From an uncultured Blautia sp. (GTDB lineage Bacteria > Bacillota > Clostridia > Lachnospirales > Lachnospiraceae), in assembly GCA_900541345.1 (NCBI GenBank), contig UQJE01000007.1, forward strand, positions 1 through 54,888: a stretch of DNA of 54,888 bases, given 5' to 3'. The notes beneath the pieces were generated by a model. It saw only the letters and a list, made by a program, of their open reading frames with translations. It did no database searches and was not told the DNA's origin. The position numbers and the translations under genes were made by a program. Positions 50,468 through 54,888 of this stretch are shown here, piece after piece; within the stretch, counting starts at the first letter, position 1; each line of letters starts with the position of its first letter.

Positions 50468-51252
50468 ACTCTGTCCTCCTTCACCCCAAGCGCTTCTGCA
50501 AGAAGCTCTGTGAAATAATATACAGGGAGACCGTTTTCTGTTTTATTTAAGTTATAAAGGCAAAGCGGACAGGCTGTAATCAGCATTTCTGCACCAAAGC
50601 CTTCTGCGCTTTCTGTAATTTTCTTGCACATATTCCCTGACATTTCTTTTTCTTTTAAGGAAATATATCCTCCGCAGCATTCATTTCTATATGGATAAAT
50701 CACAGGCTCTCCTCCGATCGCACGGATAAATTCTTCTATGACAGAAGGATTTTCCGGATCATCAAAAGCCATAATTTTTCCCGGTCTTAAAAGAAGGCAT
50801 CCATAATACGCTCCGATTTTTCTTCCCGTAAAAGGATTCACCACTTTTTCTTTTATCTTATCAAATCCCACACGGTCACGAAGCACTTCCAGATAGTGAA
50901 GAACCGTTGTCTCTCCCTTATATGGTTCAGAGAGCTGCATATAATTATTTGCTCTCGTCTGAATGTCTTCTACATTTTTCATATCGTCATTGACGCGCTT
51001 GATCACATGATGACAGGCAGAACAGAGTGTCACAAGATCCTGTCCTTTTTCCTTTGCATCATTCAGGGCGCGGACGGAGGAAAGCTTTGTGGCAATCTCA
51101 TCTGTTCCAAGAGGATATACTCCTCCGCAGCACTGCCAGTTTTCAATTTCTTCCAGTTCGAAGCCCAGAGCTTTTGCAGAAGCTCTTGCGTAATCATCAA
51201 GAGCCTTCGCCTTTGTACGGAGTGTACACCCCGGATAATAACTGTACTTCAT
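50464..51252 (-). CDS. hdrB: Heterodisulfide reductase subunit B-like (HdrB), CCG-domain protein
   Basis: A 262-residue protein with two CCG domains that in methanogens bind noncubane 4Fe-4S clusters and reduce disulfides: YYPGCTLRTKAKALDDYARA, WQCCGGVYPLGTDE, LVTLCSACHHVI and NECCGGYISLKEKEM, ITACPLCLYNL. All key Cys are present. Bacteria lack CoM-S-S-CoB, so the acceptor here must differ; the operon suggests the fumarate reductase Fe-S subunit or a small thiol protein. Confidence 0.92.
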   Translation of the reverse strand: MKYSYYPGCTLRTKAKALDDYARASAKALGFELEEIENWQCCGGVYPLGTDEIATKLSSVRALNDAKEKGQDLVTLCSACHHVIKRVNDDMKNVEDIQTRANNYMQLSEPYKGETTVLHYLEVLRDRVGFDKIKEKVVNPFTGRKIGAYYGCLLLRPGKIMAFDDPENPSVIEEFIRAIGGEPVIYPYRNECCGGYISLKEKEMSGNMCKKITESAEGFGAEMLITACPLCLYNLNKTENGLPVYYFTELLAEALGVKEDRV

Positions 51253-51279
51253 AGTTTCCTTTGTCCTTTCTGTAAAGCC

Positions 51280-52233
51280 TTATACTGTAAGGTCAAGCTG
51301 GGAAATAACTGCCTTCAGTGCCTCTGCACTTGCACGAAGTTTCTCAATTTCTTCCTGATTCATACGCATTGGGATTTTTCCCTGCACTCCGTTTGGACCT
51401 ACAAGAGTCAGCGTACTTAAAGCCACATCCTCGATTCCATACTCTCCGTGCATCATGGTAGATACGGTTGTGATAGAATCAGAAGCAGAGAGAAGAATTG
51501 CACAGAGCTTACATACTGCTGTAGAAACTGCATAGAATGTAGCCCCTTTATTTGCAATAATCTTGCCGCCGGATTTCTGCACATATTCCAGCATTCCCTC
51601 TTTATCAAGCTCTTCTACATCTTTTCCAAGTTCTTTCATTGTATGATAAAATTCATCTACACTTACACCGGAAATATAAGCGCCTGTCCACGGAATGAAG
51701 GAAGTATCTCCATGCTCTCCAAATACATAGGCGTGAATGTTTTTCTGTGCCACTTTAAAATGTTCCGAAAGTCCGCAGCGCAGTCTTGCAGAATCCAGAA
51801 TTGTACCGGAACCGATAATCTGATTCTCCGGAAGACCTGAAATTTTAGTAAATACATAAGTCATAATATCTACCGGATTGCTTACCATAATATAAAGAGC
51901 ATTCGGAGCTGCTTTTACAATTTCCGGTGTAATGCTTTTTAAGATATTTACATTTGTCTGTGTCAGCTCAATTCTTGTCTGTCCCGGTTTCCGCGCAATA
52001 CCGGATGTGATAATTACAATATCAGAGTCTTTTGCATCTGCATATTCTCCTGCCTTAATAGAAATCGGATCTCTGAAACATGTTCCCTGGGCGATATCCA
52101 TAACCTCACCCTCTACTTTTTCCTTATTGATATCGATCAACACAATTTCTGATGCGATATCCGCACTTGATAAGGTATATGCAATTGTTGCTCCTACACT
52201 TCCTGCACCGATGATTGTAATTTTGCTGCTCAT
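51280..52233 (-). CDS. mdh: Malate dehydrogenase (LDH-like scaffold with Arg specificity residue)
   Basis: A 317-residue LDH/MDH superfamily enzyme. NAD-binding ITIIGAGSVGATIAYTLSSA, substrate Arg in GSGTILDSARLRCGL, catalytic His in VFGEHGDTSFIPWTG. The specificity loop reads ITSGIARKPGQTRIEL: the residue that is Gln in lactate dehydrogenases (Gln102) is Arg81 here, as in malate dehydrogenases. Overall it looks LDH-like (GEHGD, not GGHGD). Operon context with fumarase and fumarate reductase supports oxaloacetate reduction to malate. First gene of the operon, with AGAGGAGA upstream of the ATG. Confidence 0.85.
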   Translation of the reverse strand: MSSKITIIGAGSVGATIAYTLSSADIASEIVLIDINKEKVEGEVMDIAQGTCFRDPISIKAGEYADAKDSDIVIITSGIARKPGQTRIELTQTNVNILKSITPEIVKAAPNALYIMVSNPVDIMTYVFTKISGLPENQIIGSGTILDSARLRCGLSEHFKVAQKNIHAYVFGEHGDTSFIPWTGAYISGVSVDEFYHTMKELGKDVEELDKEGMLEYVQKSGGKIIANKGATFYAVSTAVCKLCAILLSASDSITTVSTMMHGEYGIEDVALSTLTLVGPNGVQGKIPMRMNQEEIEKLRASAEALKAVISQLDLTV

Positions 52234-52378
52234 AACATTCTCCTCTCACTTTGTCTTTTTTTTAACAATTACAGATAAAAAAAATGGGGAACTTCTATTG
52301 CTTTTTTGTCTCCGCTTGACCGTTATTGACCTGAAATAGTTAATATTTTCCGCTTTATAGTTAAGTTCCGCTTGTATT

Positions 52379-52407
52379 AATATATCATATAAAAGTATAA
52401 AGAACAA
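52379..52407 (-). promoter_or_regulatory. Probable promoter of mdh-hdr-flx-frd-fum operon (TTGTTC-17-TATATT)
   Basis: On minus, -35 TTGTTC (52402-52407) and -10 TATATT (52379-52384), 17-base spacer. The leader would be about 140 bases. It holds three copies of AAGCGGA (at 52367-52373, 52349-52355, 52311-52317, minus strand), whose role is unknown. Confidence 0.5.
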
Positions 52408-52425
52408 TACTTTTCTTTTTTTGTT

Positions 52426-52470
52426 AAAAAAAAGTCATATAAAACTTTTGTCAAAGTTTTATATGACTTT
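52426..52470 (-). terminator. Intrinsic terminator after NlpC/P60 gene
   Basis: A perfect 18-bp stem (52431-52448 with 52453-52470), 4-base loop tgtc, followed on minus by T8. It closes the NlpC/P60 gene before the mdh promoter. Confidence 0.88.
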
Positions 52471-52513
52471 ATAAAATAATACCAGGACTTTTTATTAAAT
52501 TTTCTCTCTGTAC

Positions 52514-53857
52514 TTACACAAGTCTTCTTACAGAAAGAATTGTTCTGTATGTCGCATCATTACTGATTTTGATTCCATCTCTTGAGTTGGAAGCATGCAC
52601 AATCTGTCCATTACCCATATAAATTGCCACATGACCACCATAGCAGATTAAGTCTCCAGGCTGCGCCTCAGAATATGGCACTTCATATCCTGCATTCTGC
52701 TGCTCATAAGAAGTTCTCGGAATGCTCACACCAAAATTCGCATATACACTCTGTGTAAATCCGGAACAGTCAGCTCCTCCTGTAAGGCTAGTTCCACCCC
52801 ATACATACGGATTTCCCACAAACTGTGTAGCAAAATCTACAACGGAAGAACCGGAGCCTGAATAAGACGGAGTATCCTGACTTTCATACTCTTCCTGAGA
52901 TACTGTGTTATCAGAATCAATCACATTTCCATACTCGTCATATTCTACATCTTCAGAGCTTTCACTCTCTTCTGTGTATTCTTCCTCAGTGCTCTCTGTA
53001 TCTTCGATTACATTTCCATCTTCGTCGTACTGAACTTCTTCGTTTTCTGCCTCTTCCTGGGCTGCCTGCTCTGCCGCCAGTCTTGCAGCCTCTTCTTCTG
53101 CTGCTCTTCTTGCAGCTTCTTCTGCTGCGATTCTCTCTGCTTCCAGTCTCTCAATCTCAGCCTGCTGTTCTGCAATCAGGTTTGCATATTCTGTTGCCTG
53201 CTGCTGTGCATATGCAATCTCAGCATCGCAGTTTGCAGAACTTGCTCTTCTTGCATCAATCTCATTCTGAAGAACAACGGACTGCTCTTCATAGGAAGCT
53301 TTCATCTCTTCCAGTTCAGCCTGCTCACTCTCGTATTTTGTCTGAAGTTTTTTTACTTCCTCGATAGTATTTACGTATTTTTCAAGACTCTTTCTGTCCT
53401 GATCATACATTTTCTGTGTATACTCTGCTCTTGTAAGAAGGTCTGACAGATTCTCTGCATTCATCATCATCTGGAACCAGGCATCGTCTCCGCCTTTTTC
53501 ATAAAGGTACTGGATACGCTTTTTCATAGCTTCGTACTGTTTGTCACGTGCCTTCTGCGCTTTTCCCAGATCCTGTTTTGTACGAATAATATCTACTTCT
53601 TTTTCTGAAATATCATTCTTCAGCACATCAATGGAAACCATTACATCTACAAGATTTGCATCGAGAGTGGCGATTTCACTTTCCAGCTGCTGTTTTGCCG
53701 CCCAAAGCTCGTCCATACGTGCATATGTAGCGTCTAACTGCTGGCTTGTCCATGCCTGCTCTTCTCTTAATTCTTCTTCTCTTGATGCGCTTACGCTTAC
53801 TACCTGAGTCCCACACATTAAAAGCGCCATTGCAAGGCACATAAGTCTTTTCTTCAT
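52514..53857 (-). CDS. Secreted NlpC/P60 peptidoglycan endopeptidase with N-terminal coiled coil
   Basis: A 447-residue cell-wall hydrolase. A signal peptide (KKRLMCLAMALLMCGTQVVS) ends near SVSA; start ATG 53857 follows GAGGG. Residues about 28-260 form a long coiled coil like CwlO/PcsB, Glu/Ala-rich at its end. An acidic linker holds two copies of a YDEDGNVIEDTE-like repeat. The C-terminal NlpC/P60 domain has ADCSGFTQSVYANFGVSIPR (catalytic Cys), GDLICYGGHVAIYMGNG (His) and QIVHASNSRDGI. It likely cleaves D-Glu-diamino acid bonds in stem peptides; coiled-coil proteins of this type are usually gated by FtsEX. Confidence 0.92.
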   Translation of the reverse strand: MKKRLMCLAMALLMCGTQVVSVSASREEELREEQAWTSQQLDATYARMDELWAAKQQLESEIATLDANLVDVMVSIDVLKNDISEKEVDIIRTKQDLGKAQKARDKQYEAMKKRIQYLYEKGGDDAWFQMMMNAENLSDLLTRAEYTQKMYDQDRKSLEKYVNTIEEVKKLQTKYESEQAELEEMKASYEEQSVVLQNEIDARRASSANCDAEIAYAQQQATEYANLIAEQQAEIERLEAERIAAEEAARRAAEEEAARLAAEQAAQEEAENEEVQYDEDGNVIEDTESTEEEYTEESESSEDVEYDEYGNVIDSDNTVSQEEYESQDTPSYSGSGSSVVDFATQFVGNPYVWGGTSLTGGADCSGFTQSVYANFGVSIPRTSYEQQNAGYEVPYSEAQPGDLICYGGHVAIYMGNGQIVHASNSRDGIKISNDATYRTILSVRRLV

Positions 53858-53927
53858 AATCATTCACCCTCGTAACTTTTAATACTTATATGTAACATTT
53901 ATGAAATATCTGTTTTAATTCTTCTAC

Positions 53928-53956
53928 ATATTAACATACTGTTACGCTGTTTGCAA
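53928..53956 (-). promoter_or_regulatory. Promoter of NlpC/P60 gene (TTGCAA-17-TAATAT)
   Basis: On minus, -35 TTGCAA (53951-53956) and -10 TAATAT (53928-53933), 17-base spacer. AAATGTTACA occurs on both sides, a possible regulator half-site, unproven. Confidence 0.6.
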
Positions 53957-54162
53957 GGGTTTTTTACAAAAAAGTTTAAAACTTTGTAACATTTAGAAAC
54001 CTTTCCGAAACGATTACACAAGGAGCAGTGAAAGGATTACGAATTTATGACATATAAAAAAGCCATATTTATTAAGATATTTCCCAATAAAATGACTTTT
54101 TATTATGTATTTGATTTTTATTATAAAATTTCCTGTATAGCAGCCTCCTTCCACCGCAAATA

Positions 54163-54279
54163 TGCAAATTTTTGTAACAATTTTGTTGCGCCGCCTTTTA
54201 TGGACAGAAATCAAAACTCGCTTTGCTCAAACAGTTGATTTCTGTCCATTGCAGGCTTACAAAATTATTAAAATTTGCA
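54163..54279. repeat. Nested AT-rich palindrome (MITE-like or structured RNA)
   Basis: A perfect 15-bp inner stem (54200-54214 with 54235-54249, containing tggacagaaatcaa) with a 20-base loop is enclosed by outer arms 54163-54186 and 54259-54279 that are imperfect inverted repeats (tgcaaattttt... / ...aaaatttgca). No gene or T run is evident in 54000-54338. It may be a small mobile-element remnant or a terminator-like structure. Confidence 0.55.
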
Positions 54280-54338
54280 ATTATTTGCTTGTGAAAGAGG
54301 CAATCTGTTCTGTGGAAGGGCTACATAATATAAGCATC

Positions 54339-54888
54339 TCAAGTTCCCATTATCCATCCGTAATATGTACTTTCAATATGTACACCTACATTATAACCAC
54401 TAGTCTCTCTAGGATAAGATACATCAACCCCAGTCACTAAATCTATAGTAGACCACTTATCTCGACATACTATTGCAGCCCCATCCATTCCGGGTCTCGT
54501 ATCAACATCGTAAAGAATTTCTCTTCCTGAACATCTCGTTGTTTTTCCCCAAGAACTATACATAATTCCGTCTATTGTATTACTACTACCTGTCGTTTCA
54601 TCGTAATATCCCAAAGCATATCCACTTCTAGGATAACCTGTTATTGTTATCTGTCTACTCGGAAGAGCCATCATTTCCGAATCAGGGACAAAAGCTACAT
54701 TAATAGTGTTGGTCGAATTACCTATAGGTATATTCAAATTAACAACAGCAATATCACATTTTCTATAATTCAAAGTGTTTGAATCATTATAATTTAATTT
54801 TTCTAAATCTTTAGGGTATGAAATTTTTTCCCCTCGTGCTTCTCCATACGGAAATGTAGATTGATGGCGTCCGGGATATACATATATT
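54339..54888 (-). CDS. V8/glutamyl-endopeptidase-like S1 family protein, partial, catalytic Ser replaced
   Basis: The open frame runs through the right edge (TFPYGEARGEKISYPKDLEK before NYRKCDIAVVNLNIPIG). It follows staphylococcal V8-type proteases: CDIAVV holds the catalytic-Asp region, ITITGYPRSG matches VTGYPGD, and YDVDTRPGMDGAAIV aligns with the YDxxTxxGNSGSPV segment. There the catalytic Ser position is Asp (PGMDGA), so it may be inactive. The His region lies near or beyond the edge. The gene is AT-richer than its neighbours, suggesting separate origin. Confidence 0.75.
   Translation of the reverse strand, partial: IYVYPGRHQSTFPYGEARGEKISYPKDLEKLNYNDSNTLNYRKCDIAVVNLNIPIGNSTNTINVAFVPDSEMMALPSRQITITGYPRSGYALGYYDETTGSSNTIDGIMYSSWGKTTRCSGREILYDVDTRPGMDGAAIVCRDKWSTIDLVTGVDVSYPRETSGYNVGVHIESTYYGWIMGT

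Noticed and set aside
51280..52233. Plain L-lactate dehydrogenase
   Set aside because: Arg instead of Gln at the substrate-specificity position and the operon content favour malate dehydrogenase.

Overview
The window reads as a chromosome segment of a strict-anaerobe gut Firmicute, most likely a Lachnospiraceae member (Blautia/Mediterraneibacter-like; genus not resolvable by eye). Reasons: AAGGAGG-type ribosome binding sites, TTGACA/TATAAT promoters, LCP and NlpC/P60 Gram-positive wall genes, a glycyl radical enzyme, soluble Hdr/Flx electron-transfer proteins and a fucose/rhamnose-type bacterial microcompartment (BMC). No tRNA, rRNA, CRISPR array or transposase was seen.

Layout. (1) 1-5731, minus: cell-surface polysaccharide operon (two GT2 glycosyltransferases, a WbaP-like initiating sugar-phosphate transferase, an LCP ligase with a Gly/Asp repeat tail cut by the window edge). 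It diverges from a DacF-type carboxypeptidase (5884-7137, plus). (2) 7401-27657, minus: a 1,2-propanediol BMC locus with two promoters. The GRE unit (27657 to 23462) holds a glycyl radical diol dehydratase, its activase, a PduU-like shell protein and a EutP/PduV GTPase. The fucA unit (23327 to 7401) holds an L-fuculose-phosphate-type aldolase, PduP, alcohol dehydrogenases, shell proteins, PduL/N/S/T, a DeoR regulator, and the B12-dependent diol dehydratase PduCDE with its reactivase and PduO. One locus therefore encodes a B12-independent and a B12-dependent route for the same reaction. (3) 27947-31670: PHP phosphoesterase, MATE exporter, D-lyxose isomerase and an MNT/HEPN toxin-antitoxin pair. 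(4) 31700-40382, minus: two cobalamin riboswitches. One leads to a small Cys-rich protein. The other leads to an eight-gene operon of two BtuFCD-like ABC importers followed by a NifH-like ATPase and a compact NifD-like protein, the strongest candidate here for an undescribed system. (5) 40396-52233, minus: a reductive succinate operon (malate dehydrogenase, HdrBCA, FlxDCBA, soluble fumarate reductase, two-subunit fumarase, plus a YoaK-like membrane protein). hdrA and flxB each carry an apparent 1-base frameshift. (6) 52514-54888: an NlpC/P60 hydrolase with coiled coil, a nested palindrome, and an AT-rich partial V8-like protease homologue whose catalytic Ser appears replaced by Asp.

How it fits together. 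Fucose/rhamnose breakdown feeds lactaldehyde and 1,2-propanediol into the BMC, giving propanal, then propanol and propionyl-phosphate. The riboswitch-controlled importers would supply corrinoid for PduCDE, while the GRE covers B12 shortage. The Flx-Hdr-fumarate reductase operon would dispose of NADH by making succinate, possibly with ferredoxin reduction by electron bifurcation. These links are inferences from gene content and order.
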